A stretch of DNA of 64,000 nt from Saccharomycopsis crataegensis (GCF_037102585.1 NW_027043829.1:1612001-1676000), one strand, 5' to 3'; numbered from the stretch's first letter, positions 1 through 10,345 are shown. Translations and numbers: made by a program. The notes: generated from the sequence alone by a model not told the origin.

Positions 1-149
1 ATGGGAAAATACAATAGGGAATAGAAAAGCATTAACATCTTTAAAAAAAAAAAAAAAAAAATGAAAAACCAAAAGATGTGGTTGATTGGTTTTTTTCAGT
101 GAAGACTGGTTTGCCGTTGATATAAATTGAAATTAACAAATTTTATCTT
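1..149. other. AT-rich spacer at window edge
   Basis: Short AT-rich spacer with an A-run near position 45-60. It is the 3' flank of the minus-strand gene that ends at 150. No gene or RNA is recognisable. Confidence 0.6.
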
Positions 150-2744
150 CTAACACTCGATCCCAAGTTGTTGAAATTCAATTATGTCATCAACCGTCAA
201 TTCTTGTTGTAAATCACCAAACAACTCTGACTTCAATTCGTTTATAAATGTCGCCACATTAGGGGACTTGAACAATAAATTCTGAGTTCCAAAACTAGCG
301 CTGTGCATTTCCGAGATGAACGATTTCACGGTAATATCGATGGATTTTTGAATTTTATGGTGGTTCTCAATTTGATTATTATTATTATTATTATTAATAT
401 TGTTCTTATGAGAATGATTCAACATGATGATATTTTTCTGGATTTTGGAATTCAAACCAATAAGGAATTCCATTTGACAGTTTTTCAAAAACGCAATCAC
501 CAAATACACAATCAAATTGTTGTTTTTGTCCATAAGCAAGATATCCAAAAATCTTTCCAAATAGTTTCTATAATGGTTGTCGATAGTGACATTTTCGACG
601 TTGAAAATCTTTCTCACCAATAACTTGATCAATCCGTAGAATTTTTCAAACGTGTTGAAATTCAACGTGAATTTGAAGAAACGATAAAGATCCGGAAGGG
701 AGTTTTTGAGCAATTTGATGAAAATTTTGAGCGAGTTCATGGAAATTATTTCTTGCTCATCGTTCAATGCGTCCAAGTTGGATCCATCATTAGTAAACAT
801 GGAATCATCATTCTCGGGTTTAATAGTAGTGGTATTCTCTTCCACTAGTAAATATTTCAAAAATGGGAGCTTCAAATCTTTGTTGAATAAATTAAGCAAG
901 CAATTGAACGTGAAATAGTTATTTCTAATGTTAAGTAGTAAAACATAGGTGAAAGACACGATTTCTTTGTTATACCCAACATTAGTAACCCCAATATCGT
1001 ACAAATAAAAGTAAAAGTTCAACAAGATTAATTTCAAATTATTCTTGATAGCCACATTCTCTGCTGGTGAATTATTTGGAGGAAATTTCAACCCATTAAT
1101 CGTTTTGCCCACCGACTTGAAAATCGATAATTGGTATTGAAATTTCGATTTATCTTCAAAATTGGACAAGAATTGTTTCAAATTCTTCACCAACCCTAAG
1201 AGTTTTGTGTGATCACCGGCACTACCATTTCTGGCAGAAAATTCATTATTATTCTCGATTTGTTTCACCAATTTAATGTAATAATCAAAGTGCCTCACAA
1301 ACTCATTCACCTCATTATTCAAATAATTGAAAGTTTCTGGGTTCATGTACACGATATGGTTCGAAGATAAATACCACATGATTGATCTAATGTTCATGGA
1401 ATCTATAGTTTCGTTGACATACGCCTTATTTGATAACGAAAACTTTAAAAGTAATGTAGGTAAAGGAGATGTAGAAAGACCAACCGACCACCAGGAGGGT
1501 AAACTATTGCCAAGTAATAACGGAGAGTTGCAGATCTTTGGGGATCCTGAAGGAGTGGTTGGTAAACTGTTGGTCCTGAATATTGAGCCAATAGAATTAA
1601 CGCTCAACACTGAAGATCTTGGGGTCGATTCGCTCGAATGATTTTGTCTGGGGCTGGAGCTATCATTTAGATTCGGTGAGCGATCATGATGGTTCAAACC
1701 TACTGAGAATGTCGAGTTATTGGATTCGATAGAGATGGTTGAGCTGGCGGCATTAACGATGGAGTATAAGGAGGTCGATATCGGAAGATCGCTATGGTTG
1801 GCTTTCAAATTGTCGACCGAGCTGTTATTTGGTAAAGCATACTTCTTTTTATATCTCAAGTCATTCAATCCAAAAGTCGAGAAATAAGATTTTGAATTCA
1901 TTTCGTAGGCATCAGAGTCCAAGACGTTTAGGGCAAAGTCCCCAGAATCGATGGAATTTCTGGTGAGATTTGAATTGTGGACGACATTATAATTGTTGTG
2001 TAAGGTCAGGCCACAGACGGCAGATACCGAGAAGCTTCTTTTAATTAGCGAGTTGGATTCCAAATTATTGAGGGACTTATTATGAGACGTGATGTTGTTA
2101 TATATATCATGCTTATTCATCAAATTTAATACCTTGATATTGAACTGGTTGGAGAATTCTTTATTCAAGATATTAGCGGGCAAAGCATTGGCAGACGAAC
2201 TATGGCTGGTTGATTTGTAACATTCATTAAGGAATGAGATCCAAAACTTTTCATTCTTGGTGATCTTCTTAGTGATCTGGCTGACTTTCTTCTTGTTGAT
2301 TTTCTGCTGGGTTAACTGTTCGTTCTTTAAGAAATTGACGTTGGAGTTGAATTCGAGAGTCAAGTTTTGGACCTCCGAGTCTAAAATGTTGAACGCTTTG
2401 GAATTATTCTGCAAATTCGGAAATATGAAACTATCATCACTAAGAATTGGGCTCGAGTTGGCACTAGATAACGAATCGCCAGAGCTGGAATTGCGATGTT
2501 CCAGAGTATATTCGGAATTCAATTCATCCAAAGACTGGCTGATTGGTACATTGAAACAAATGAAATCGTTGGGGATCTCATCATTCTCGAAATTACTATA
2601 ATCGATATCAAGTTCATCTATCTGAGCGTTGATGGTTTTGATAGGACGTTGGAAGAACTTTTGGTTTTTACGTTGCAATTTCTGTTGGTAGAACATGGTT
2701 GTGGTGGTGGTGGTGGTGGTGGTGTGTGGTGATGACGATGACAT
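150..2744 (-). CDS. SBE2/SBE22-like Golgi-to-bud secretion protein
   Basis: Encodes 864 aa from the first ATG at 2744; a slightly longer reading frame starts only at TTG. After a Thr run, an N-terminal motif with IPNDF, CFNVP and QSLDEL is followed by a Ser/Asn-rich low-complexity middle and a Leu/Phe/Asn-rich, probably helical C-terminal half. Length and layout fit the Sbe2/Sbe22 family (about 850-865 aa in S. cerevisiae), which acts with the exomer-type route in carrying cell-wall material from Golgi to the bud surface. The assignment rests on length, layout and the N-terminal motif as I remember the family, not on an alignment. An unrelated fungal family is possible. Confidence 0.5.
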   Translation of the reverse strand: MSSSSPHTTTTTTTTTMFYQQKLQRKNQKFFQRPIKTINAQIDELDIDYSNFENDEIPNDFICFNVPISQSLDELNSEYTLEHRNSSSGDSLSSANSSPILSDDSFIFPNLQNNSKAFNILDSEVQNLTLEFNSNVNFLKNEQLTQQKINKKKVSQITKKITKNEKFWISFLNECYKSTSHSSSANALPANILNKEFSNQFNIKVLNLMNKHDIYNNITSHNKSLNNLESNSLIKRSFSVSAVCGLTLHNNYNVVHNSNLTRNSIDSGDFALNVLDSDAYEMNSKSYFSTFGLNDLRYKKKYALPNNSSVDNLKANHSDLPISTSLYSIVNAASSTISIESNNSTFSVGLNHHDRSPNLNDSSSPRQNHSSESTPRSSVLSVNSIGSIFRTNSLPTTPSGSPKICNSPLLLGNSLPSWWSVGLSTSPLPTLLLKFSLSNKAYVNETIDSMNIRSIMWYLSSNHIVYMNPETFNYLNNEVNEFVRHFDYYIKLVKQIENNNEFSARNGSAGDHTKLLGLVKNLKQFLSNFEDKSKFQYQLSIFKSVGKTINGLKFPPNNSPAENVAIKNNLKLILLNFYFYLYDIGVTNVGYNKEIVSFTYVLLLNIRNNYFTFNCLLNLFNKDLKLPFLKYLLVEENTTTIKPENDDSMFTNDGSNLDALNDEQEIISMNSLKIFIKLLKNSLPDLYRFFKFTLNFNTFEKFYGLIKLLVRKIFNVENVTIDNHYRNYLERFLDILLMDKNNNLIVYLVIAFLKNCQMEFLIGLNSKIQKNIIMLNHSHKNNINNNNNNNQIENHHKIQKSIDITVKSFISEMHSASFGTQNLLFKSPNVATFINELKSELFGDLQQELTVDDIIEFQQLGIEC

Positions 2745-3423
2745 TGTCGGCAACAATATTAACAGCGACAGTCCAACCCTTTCATATTAAACGGTTTAAA
2801 TCAAAACAGCTGCTTGGGCAGGGAATCCCATAGTATTTAAGCCTGGCTATGTTTCAACTTCCTGTTGGTACTTGGGGCTGGCTCAAAAAGACTGGTTGGT
2901 GGTACATGCAGCGGCAATCACCCGTTCTGGAATCGATGAACCTGGCCGGGATCCCAGCCATCCTTCCCTGGGGAGGCTGGCAAGCGATGACTGGGAAGAC
3001 ACAGGTCCCCCGTCAAAGATAATCCCCACGTTGGTCTGGGCATTACCATTGGCCAACCTGCTCTCGCTTTCTTGCAATATATTGAACGCTGTTATCCCCA
3101 AAATGTGTCACTTTTCGGCTTTTTTGGCGCGGGTTTCGGGTGCGCATAGCACGACATTATAAAACAATCGCCATATACATAATGGGGCTAATTATCGTCT
3201 GCAAATGGTATATTAATACAATCATATAATAGAAATATGAGGGTATTCCGTATTCAGAAATCCTACAATATCTGTATCCCTCAGTGCTTTCTAGCAGGTA
3301 AAAAAAAAAAAAACTCATTTCATTCGCATCATATATATATATATATATTAATACATATATATACACTTACTATTATTATTATTTACAAGAGGAAATATTC
3401 TCTTTATGTAGACCAACCACCAT
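2745..3423. other. Intergenic region, 679 bp, with a GC-rich block
   Basis: Promoter side of the SBE2-like gene and 3' side of MRPL4. Positions about 2870-3160 are clearly more GC-rich than the flanks. They carry overlapping open frames on both strands (96 and 72 codons) with no recognisable protein; the minus-strand frame opens at TTG. A (TA)n tract lies at about 3330-3348. No tRNA-like cloverleaf or B-box was seen. Confidence 0.5.
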
Positions 3424-4332
3424 TTATAAAACTTCTTCGAAACCCAAAATCGCCTGTTCTAATTGTTTGACAGGAACCATCTTCATTATTTCCGCGTACT
3501 TCTCGCTAGATCTATTCTTTTCGATGGATGCCAATAAATCTCCAAGTTTATCACTATTTTCCTGGGACAAGGTGAACAATGGGAAAGCATCGTAAGCATT
3601 AGTTATCACTCCGACACTGTCGAGTTGTTCTTTACTGCCGAACTTCTGTAATTTCAAATTACCATTGTAAATGACACACTCGACAAATTCCTTGTTTATC
3701 GTGATATCTTGCAAGTTATTCACATCGATTCCAAACAACGCCCAGTTCAATCTGGCCAATTGATCTTCCAAATCCTGCTGTTCCACTTCGGTGGCACCAT
3801 TTGCTTCGTCCAAGTATCTTTCCTTGAAATTCTCCAAAAATTGTTGCTTATATTCCGGGATCACTTGCTGAGTGTTTTCAAACGCTTTTTGTCTTTCACC
3901 CAAAACATGTCTAATTCTCCACATGGTGGTTCTGACTTTTTCACTTAATTGATCATGAGGTCCATCAGTCTGTTCGGTGGTACCTGCCCCACCATTCACC
4001 TTCATACTTTCCAACAAGTGGGCTTCTCTGGCCAAAATGTTTCTTTCTTTGAGACAGTTGAACCACAAGCTGTGTAAATCATCGAAACTTTTTCTTCTCA
4101 ATTCAGGCACCGTCCAACTTCTCCAACTGGATGGTTGCATGTCTTCTTCGCCTCTGATGAACTTCTTTTCGTGGAAAAATTGCCATAATGGATGGTCTTC
4201 GTTGACTTTAATGTTTTTCACAGTTGGTTCAATTGGGGCTCTAATTTGGATATTTGATCTGATTCTCCCGTTGATCTTGGAGGCGGTGTGGAAATGGGCC
4301 ACTTTAACGTTGGAAATATTCTTCTTGAACAT
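3424..4332 (-). CDS. MRPL4: Mitochondrial large-subunit ribosomal protein uL29m (Mrpl4)
   Basis: 302 aa starting at the ATG at 4332. The basic N-terminus ending before IRAPIEP is a plausible mitochondrial presequence. The MRP-L47/uL29m signature starts near residue 47 (HPLWQFF, then SSWRSWTVPELRRKS and LHSLWFNCLKERNILA), which is diagnostic of the family. The protein sits near the tunnel exit of the mitochondrial 54S subunit. Length is close to the S. cerevisiae protein (319 aa). It is transcribed divergently from LSM3 across about 380 bp. The call is firm. Confidence 0.95.
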   Translation of the reverse strand: MFKKNISNVKVAHFHTASKINGRIRSNIQIRAPIEPTVKNIKVNEDHPLWQFFHEKKFIRGEEDMQPSSWRSWTVPELRRKSFDDLHSLWFNCLKERNILAREAHLLESMKVNGGAGTTEQTDGPHDQLSEKVRTTMWRIRHVLGERQKAFENTQQVIPEYKQQFLENFKERYLDEANGATEVEQQDLEDQLARLNWALFGIDVNNLQDITINKEFVECVIYNGNLKLQKFGSKEQLDSVGVITNAYDAFPLFTLSQENSDKLGDLLASIEKNRSSEKYAEIMKMVPVKQLEQAILGFEEVL

Positions 4333-4714
4333 TTTGTGATCGGATATTGAATAATGGATGTTCTAATAACCTAGTATCTTTTTTTTTTTTTTCTTTGACT
4401 CTCTCTGCCCAGGTGGCTTGGTAAATAGATGGGGGAAATATATGAAGACTGGAATAGTACCACTAATATGAAAAAAAGAATATATCCTTTGCCTAAACGA
4501 TATCACTGATTTCTCTCTTCATTAGAAAACACCGATGAAAATTGGATGAATTTTTTTTTTTTTTCCCGATTTGCACTGCGCGTTGCCCGGCCTTCTATTC
4601 TGGTCTTCACTTCTTTCAAAAGTGAACAATCGAAACCTTTCTGCTATAACGGTTGGTAAATATATCCATCTAATATATACATTTAATCCCCCTCCCCCCA
4701 AAATAACAATAATA
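4333..4714. promoter_or_regulatory. Shared divergent promoter MRPL4/LSM3
   Basis: The 382 bp between two divergently transcribed start codons. It contains poly(T) runs at about 4380-4392 and 4550-4564, typical nucleosome-depleting tracts, and a short GC-rich stretch at about 4570-4600. No specific factor site is convincing. Confidence 0.5.
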
Positions 4715-5085
4715 ATGGCTGATTCTTTCGAAAGTACTGAGCCCCTTGATCTTATAAAATCTCTTTTGGACGAGACCATTGTCGTCAAGTTGCGTGGTGC
4801 CAGAGAAATCATCGGGAAATTACATGTATGTTTGGTTGGACCTATCTTACTCTTCAGTAATGTTTAGAAGTTCTTTTGTTGACAGTGGATGAGTCTTACT
4901 AACTTTATCATTAATAGGCATACGATAGTCATTGTAATATGGTGTTGGGTGACGCTACAGAAACAATATATCAGATCAACGATTCGACCAAGGAAATCAC
5001 CCCAATAGAGAAAAAACAATCAGAAATGATTTTCGTTAGAGGCGATTCGGTAATTTTATTTTCTTCTCCTGACCTTGATGGATGA
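4715..5085 (+). CDS. LSM3: Sm-like protein Lsm3 (two exons)
   Basis: Spliced gene: exon 1 4715-4825, intron 4826-4917, exon 2 4918-5085, giving 92 aa (S. cerevisiae Lsm3 has 89). Exon 1 encodes the start through REIIGKLH. Exon 2 continues [12 protein letters not shown] and ends with the Sm2 motif [13 protein letters not shown] and a short tail. The intron has a GTATGT donor, a TACTAAC branch site at 4897-4903 and a TAG acceptor. Lsm3 is a subunit of the Lsm1-7 ring (mRNA decapping and decay) and the Lsm2-8 ring (U6 snRNA). Without splicing, the frame hits a stop at 4867. Its partner enzyme DCP2 lies about 31 kb away in this window. Confidence 0.93.
4826..4917 (+). other. LSM3 spliceosomal intron (92 nt)
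   Basis: GTATGT donor at 4826, perfect TACTAAC branch site at 4897-4903, and AATAG acceptor ending at 4917. Joining the flanking exons keeps frame and completes the Sm fold between the KLH and AYD segments. Confidence 0.92.
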
Positions 5086-6530
5086 AACAATATTTTTTGA
5101 ACTCTAAAACTTCACAGTTGTTTGAACAAAGGATGAGAATTGATAACGTCTCTTTTTCTCATCGTATATGGGCCACAAAAATTGGGGTGTACAAAGGCAA
5201 AAAGGTCTAGCTATTCTTTAAATTAAACCATAATGGAAGGTTTCTATTATTGATGGAAAAAAAAAAAAAATAACATTGTGTTGAAATTGGTTATTTGTTT
5301 GTTGTTGTTTTTTTTCTTCTTCGGATGTCTTGATGTAAAGGGTTGATGGGTTGGCTCAACTATATCCATACATGGCAGGGGAAAACTTTATTAATCATTT
5401 ATGGAAAAAACATGGCCTGAAGTAAATGCTAATTTAGAATTATTCTTTTTTTTTTTTTTTTTGTTGTCGTATTTTTGTATATTATTAATCATTACGTTTT
5501 ATCTCATGCTCTACTCATTTATAATGATGATTCCAATTTGAAGTATCGGTATTTGCTAGAATTTTGCAGTAGAATACTATGGGCTATCTTGTAAAACATA
5601 GAACGGTTGTGTCAATTATTCCTCTTCTATACGGCACAATTGACACAATCGTTCAAATCAAATATAAATAAAGATTATTATTTATTTATGTCAAATCATC
5701 ATTCGTCCCCCAAAATAAAATAATCAAGAAAAAAATAGCTCTACCGAAAAGAAAAAAACAAAAAAAGAAAAAAATAAAGAATCAAAGACAATACTGAGAA
5801 CTGATGATGGCAGAGAGAGAAAAATAGGTAAATAACACAATAAAAACATTAAAAAGATGTTAAGACTCGATAATAATACAAAAATATAAAATCGTAAAAA
5901 CTAAATTCTGCTGGAAAAACAAAAAAAAATAGAAATTACTTTCCGAAAAGAGAGTCAATAAAATATAGTTTTATGAATAATATCAAAGAGAAAAAAAATT
6001 TTAAACATGTTCAGAAAAAAAATAAAAATAAAAAAATAGGGCAATCAGAAGCAATCAACAAGACACCAAACAAATAAAATACAGTGGAGGAAAGATATAT
6101 ATGTCAAATACTTTTTTTTTGATTCCTTTTCCACCCATAATTATCGTTTTTGTTGTTGTTGTTGTCGTCGTTGTTGTTGTTGTTGCTTTTCATCAACCTT
6201 TTCAAATTATTCTTAATTTCCAGGATTCATATGCCACTTTTCAACACAATAATAAAACAGCAGCAATATTAACAACAAGAACAGGTTACTGTCCAAAATA
6301 GCACTAACAAGTAACAAAGAAATATAGCACCTTTTTTTTCAACAGAGGGAATAGGACAAAATGAAAAGGAAGAACAAAAATTGAAGAAGTTTGATGATAG
6401 AATGGAACAAGAAATTTTAAAGCAAAAGAAACAAGACTCTTATCAAAGCCCAAGAATTAAAAATATGAAAAGCGCCCTCCACATCCAAATATTATAAACC
6501 CCGAAAATTTTATTGCTCTTGCAGAAAAGA
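5086..6530. other. Unusually long convergent intergenic region (1.45 kb)
   Basis: Lies between the 3' ends of LSM3 (plus) and MRS6 (minus), so neither gene needs a promoter here. It is very AT-rich with long A-runs and T-runs. A 17-bp inverted repeat occupies 5601-5654 (listed separately). A run of GTT/GTC triplets at about 6150-6187 and a short open frame at 6101-6301 show no protein similarity that I recognise. Possible C-box-like strings (ATGATGA near 5523, TGATGAT near 5802) lack a convincingly spaced D box, so I do not call a snoRNA. Confidence 0.6.
5601..5654 (+). repeat. 17-bp inverted repeat (hairpin) with 20-nt loop
   Basis: The left arm 5601-5617 (GAACGGTTGTGTCAATT) pairs with the right arm 5638-5654 (AATTGACACAATCGTTC). 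In a plus-strand transcript the only non-Watson-Crick pair is a G-U wobble, so all 17 pairs form. On the other strand that pair is a C-A mismatch. The loop is 5618-5637. Function is unknown: it could be a 3'-end structure, part of an ncRNA, or a DNA palindrome. Confidence 0.75.
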
Positions 6531-8540
6531 CTATATAATCATTTCGTCTTCACTTTCAATAGCAATATCCGCATCTGTTTCTTTGCCGATGTCATCGCTG
6601 GCCATATTGGTTGGTATTGGGCTGGTGGTCATGTCTTCCATTAACAACGCATCCTCGTCTTCATCTTCTTCAACAATTGCGCTTTCATTATTGTCATCAA
6701 CAGCGGCATTAATCCCATTAGAAGAACCATCAGAAGTAGTATTTCCACCATTCATCTGAGAGCCCGAGTGTTGAACGTCGTCATCATCTTCTTCAAAGTC
6801 AACATCAAAGAAATCATCGTCTGAACCAGTGATCTTGGCGTATAGAGCTTTAGCTTCGGTAATAACCCCATCATAAGACAATTCTGATGAAGGCATCGAG
6901 TCAAAGATAATTTTTTCAGTCAACTTTTGATAGAGTTGGTCTTCAGCAGTGTCTTGTATTTGAGATGAGGTAGTACTATTCTTCACATCCAATTTCGCAT
7001 CATCATCAAAAAGCTTTGGATTAACCACTCCGAAATGAGGAATGGTGGTCATTTGCGTATATGATAATTTCAAGATATAATTCAATTTTTCGGTGGGGGT
7101 GAAATTTAGAAGACTCGAACCTAATTTAACTGAAGAAATGCTGGCCATTCCGTTTTTGAATTCAATATCTTCAGAGGCGACAATAGTTTCAATATTACTT
7201 TCTCTAATGATGCTATCTTCTAATAATTTCAAAGCGTTTTCCAAATCTTCTCTTGCCTTAGTGCCAGTTTCAATGGTCGATAAATACCAAACCGCTTGGC
7301 CTTCTGGAACAATTTGGGAACCAGAATTCATCACCACCACTTGAACCGCAAATTTGTTGTTGGAAGGTAAAGATCCTTCAGGGAAAACCACAATTCCGGC
7401 ATTTTCATTTTCCTCGATCCATTCTTTGCAATCCTTGGTGACAATTGCCACCATTCTGTTGATTTCAAGCTGTTCGTGTTTCTTTTTATAAATGGAATAA
7501 AAGTCATCAAAGATCGCTGGGACTTGAGATGGACTAATAACAATTTTTTCATTCACCTTGATCGTCGAATTATCTGAAAGTTTGACAAGATTGCGACTCA
7601 AATCGTAATTTGTGATTTCTGTTTCCAATTTATAAGTGGTACCGGCGACAGCGGCGGATCTGCAGAAACCTTGGGAGATTTCCCCTGGACCACCATACTT
7701 TGAATATAGCACTGGGAAACTTCCATAAACATCAAAAGAAATCAAATATCTTTTAATTCTTTGCAACGCTTCAGGAGTTCTTAACTGTGAACTGGTACAA
7801 AGGCCCAAGGAAAAAATGATTTCGTTAGTTTGGGCATCTTCTAATTTGAACTTTTGAGTCAAGAATTCGTTTATGGAAGCGTTCTTGTATGGTTCCCAGA
7901 TTTCCTTTTCATTTTCCCAGTCAATGACAAACTTGATGAATTTCATTAAATTTCTCTTGATTTTGAGACTTAACGATTGATTGAGGAAAATTTCTTCCTT
8001 TGAATTTGATAATTTCTCAAAGTTATCGTTTTCAAACACATGAAATGATGATAATGATTGGAATTCCAAATACTTGTAAACCTTGGATTTGATTAATAAT
8101 GACAAGATATCTGACTTAGCAAAAATGAATTTTGGCGACAAGTCAATCCCGTAGTTCTTTGACACGATCTTATGTTGATTCATTCTTGGGATGTATAATG
8201 AGGCGTTTTTGAATCCTTTGTACCCCACTTTATGAAGGTTAACTTTTCTGACCCAATCCTTCAACTGCTCCACTGTCAAAGTGGCAGAAGTGTCACCATA
8301 GTACAGATTTGAATCGATATGCAAAACATTCGAGCCATTCCACGAAAGCGAGCTGGCCAAAATACTTTCCACTAGTCCCGTACCAATGATCAAAACGTCG
8401 ACTTCTTCCGGAGTTGATGAAGTTGGAGGTAATTCAAGATAAGCCAACTGTGGTACAATCAGGGCAGGCCTGACCCCTGATAAGTTGGACGGGCGGCGTT
8501 CCGCCATCGACGGTCTACGCTCGCTTTTTATATAACTCAT
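6531..8540 (-). CDS. MRS6: Rab escort protein Mrs6 (REP/GDI family)
   Basis: 669 aa from the ATG at 8540. After about 45 leading residues, the GDI/REP Rossmann-like signature appears (DVLIIGTGLVES at about 48-59, then HIDSNLYYGD). The Rab-binding and helical domains follow, including FAKSDIL and KRYLISFDVYG. The escort protein presents unprenylated Rab GTPases (Ypt1, Sec4) to geranylgeranyl transferase II. Unlike plain GDI, the protein has a long acidic tail (residues about 570-669, rich in D/E runs). It is slightly longer than S. cerevisiae Mrs6 (603 aa). The size and the tail separate it from Gdi1, which is about 450 aa. Confidence 0.9.
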   Translation of the reverse strand: MSYIKSERRPSMAERRPSNLSGVRPALIVPQLAYLELPPTSSTPEEVDVLIIGTGLVESILASSLSWNGSNVLHIDSNLYYGDTSATLTVEQLKDWVRKVNLHKVGYKGFKNASLYIPRMNQHKIVSKNYGIDLSPKFIFAKSDILSLLIKSKVYKYLEFQSLSSFHVFENDNFEKLSNSKEEIFLNQSLSLKIKRNLMKFIKFVIDWENEKEIWEPYKNASINEFLTQKFKLEDAQTNEIIFSLGLCTSSQLRTPEALQRIKRYLISFDVYGSFPVLYSKYGGPGEISQGFCRSAAVAGTTYKLETEITNYDLSRNLVKLSDNSTIKVNEKIVISPSQVPAIFDDFYSIYKKKHEQLEINRMVAIVTKDCKEWIEENENAGIVVFPEGSLPSNNKFAVQVVVMNSGSQIVPEGQAVWYLSTIETGTKAREDLENALKLLEDSIIRESNIETIVASEDIEFKNGMASISSVKLGSSLLNFTPTEKLNYILKLSYTQMTTIPHFGVVNPKLFDDDAKLDVKNSTTSSQIQDTAEDQLYQKLTEKIIFDSMPSSELSYDGVITEAKALYAKITGSDDDFFDVDFEEDDDDVQHSGSQMNGGNTTSDGSSNGINAAVDDNNESAIVEEDEDEDALLMEDMTTSPIPTNMASDDIGKETDADIAIESEDEMII

Positions 8541-9055
8541 TTTCTTGTTTCTGGGTGATTATTGTTGTCGTTGACGTTGGTGACTAATGATCGGTGTTGT
8601 TTGATAAGGTACTATCGTGCACTCAAAAAAAAAAAAAAATAAAAAAAAGAGAGAGAGAGAGAGAGAGAATGTCCTCGGCAGTTATCCCGGAAATATTTTA
8701 GTTTTTCAATAGACACTAGGTGCTTGTCAGTTGTTTGCTGCTTGAAAATATCGGTATTAGTCTTGATTGTGCTGGTGGTAAAGTGTTTGGTTCTTGAAGT
8801 AAAGGTTTTGCGTGTGGCGATTGGTTTTTTTTTAGTTTTATTTTTTTTTTTTATTATTTTCTTCTGGCTGCCGAGTGACAGGAAAAATTTTTTGTCGGAA
8901 AAAGAAAAAAATGTGCGTGTTTTTTTTTTCGTTGCGGGTTTCCCGTCTGCCAGGGCTTTATACCATGCGGCGGGGACCCTTCCAAAATGGCTCTTTTTGT
9001 AATGGCTTACTTTTGATTGTTATTATTATTACAATAGGACATTTATTGTTTATGG
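8541..9055. promoter_or_regulatory. MRS6 promoter / FTH1 3' flank (515 bp)
   Basis: Begins upstream of MRS6 with an A-run followed by a (GA)n tract at about 8649-8669. Further T-rich tracts lie at about 8825-8860 and 8920-8930. GC-rich strings occur near 8945-8985. No gene is supported. Confidence 0.5.
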
Positions 9056-10345
9056 CTACCCAAGCAACCTAGTGGTACTGTCTTCAGACGGTCTAAGTGA
9101 TCCTCCTTCAGCTTCACAAATACTATCAAACCCAATCACCCCGTGCACTTGCCTCTTCAATCCTATGAGAGTGTTATAATTCTTCTTGATCTTCTTGAGC
9201 TGCCATTTGTAAGGAATATATGGATAATATCCGTGTTGATTTTCAAACTTTATCGCCCTGAAACACCCCACAATCACAAGCCAGTAGATTATATAGCTAG
9301 CAACACTGCCAAACGTCGCACTGTTGTTCCAGCCCAAGATTGCAGTGAAGATCATCCATGGTCCGTCAATCTCCCCATTGCAACAATCGACATGCCACAC
9401 AATGTTGTCAACATCATATGACCCCGGTCCCGACCCAACTTCTGAAACATCCAACCCTCCGCATAAATCAATAAATTTCTGCAATTCAAATTGCCAAATA
9501 CCTTTGGAGATCAATCCGGCAGAGATCAAGTACAACAAACTAGTAGAATATATCATGAACCTTTGGGCTGATCCTGACGAGGTTCCGCTCTCGTATATCA
9601 AAACCCCAACAAAGAACCCACAACCAATGCCAAATATAATAGAGCCTGGATAAGTTTTTGGAGGAGCGGTCATTCCAATACCCCCAATGAAAAGAATTGA
9701 TTCAAGGCATTCTCTTAAAGTGGTGATGAATGGCAAAATGAACAAGCTATGTCTGGTGGTGAGTTGTCTAATTTTATTTTTCAAAACTTGGATCTTCGAC
9801 ACTACCTTGCCCCTGAAGCTGGCGTTAGAAGACTGGATCACAAAATTTTCTTCATGGTTCTCTTGCGCAGTGGTAGCAGCATCAATACCAAGCACATTGA
9901 ACAACTTCACGTGCCATTTCTTTTCCAATTTATTCAATTGTAGCATCCCAACCCCCATGATGGAAATGATAATTGACGCTAAGATACTGAAAACTCCTTC
10001 CCAATAATGTTCTGATTTTGACCAAAGATCGATATCAAGTTGATAAAACACCAAGATAAAAAGCGCCCCGATGATCAAGCATGCAACCACTCCACAAAAT
10101 GCCCCAAACCAAACTTGAAGCCGGAGGTTATTATACAAGAAGTTATCGGATATATTTTCATTGACAGCTTCTCTATCAATTTCTGATGATAATAATGGTG
10201 GTTCTTCGGTGTTATCCTTGACGAATTCTTGGTTCTGCTCAAGAAATGCAAGTAGCACAGACACAATAATCACGCATTCCAAAGTCTCACGAAACATGAT
10301 GAAGAATATATCTAACGAGAAATAGTCCCCGAGATTGACCCACAT
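9056..10345 (-). CDS. FTH1: Fth1/Ftr1-type high-affinity iron permease
   Basis: 429 aa polytopic membrane protein with two RExLE iron-permeation motifs: RETLE at residues 19-23 and RECLE at 211-215. Several hydrophobic segments lie between and after them. The N-terminus (DYFSLDIFFIMFRETLE) resembles Fth1, the vacuolar-membrane permease that works with the multicopper oxidase Fet5, more than plasma-membrane Ftr1. No multicopper oxidase gene is adjacent. The upstream region holds a TGCACCC element and a CRE, fitting iron or stress control. Ftr1 remains an alternative, but the family is certain. Confidence 0.85.
   Translation of the reverse strand: MWVNLGDYFSLDIFFIMFRETLECVIIVSVLLAFLEQNQEFVKDNTEEPPLLSSEIDREAVNENISDNFLYNNLRLQVWFGAFCGVVACLIIGALFILVFYQLDIDLWSKSEHYWEGVFSILASIIISIMGVGMLQLNKLEKKWHVKLFNVLGIDAATTAQENHEENFVIQSSNASFRGKVVSKIQVLKNKIRQLTTRHSLFILPFITTLRECLESILFIGGIGMTAPPKTYPGSIIFGIGCGFFVGVLIYESGTSSGSAQRFMIYSTSLLYLISAGLISKGIWQFELQKFIDLCGGLDVSEVGSGPGSYDVDNIVWHVDCCNGEIDGPWMIFTAILGWNNSATFGSVASYIIYWLVIVGCFRAIKFENQHGYYPYIPYKWQLKKIKKNYNTLIGLKRQVHGVIGFDSICEAEGGSLRPSEDSTTRLLG

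Noticed and set aside
2872-3162. Overlapping 96- and 72-codon frames in a GC-rich block
   Set aside because: No recognisable protein, the minus-strand frame has a non-ATG start, and open frames arise easily in GC-rich DNA that lacks TAA/TAG.
5105-5210. Possible third LSM3 exon after the GTAATT at 5050
   Set aside because: The uninterrupted exon 2 ends [11 protein letters not shown] and stops at 5085, exactly like the end of the Lsm3 family. Splicing there would delete the Sm2 motif.
8641-8670. (GA)n tract as a GAGA-factor promoter element
   Set aside because: Simple repeat without a known cognate factor in yeasts. Reported only as part of the spacer.
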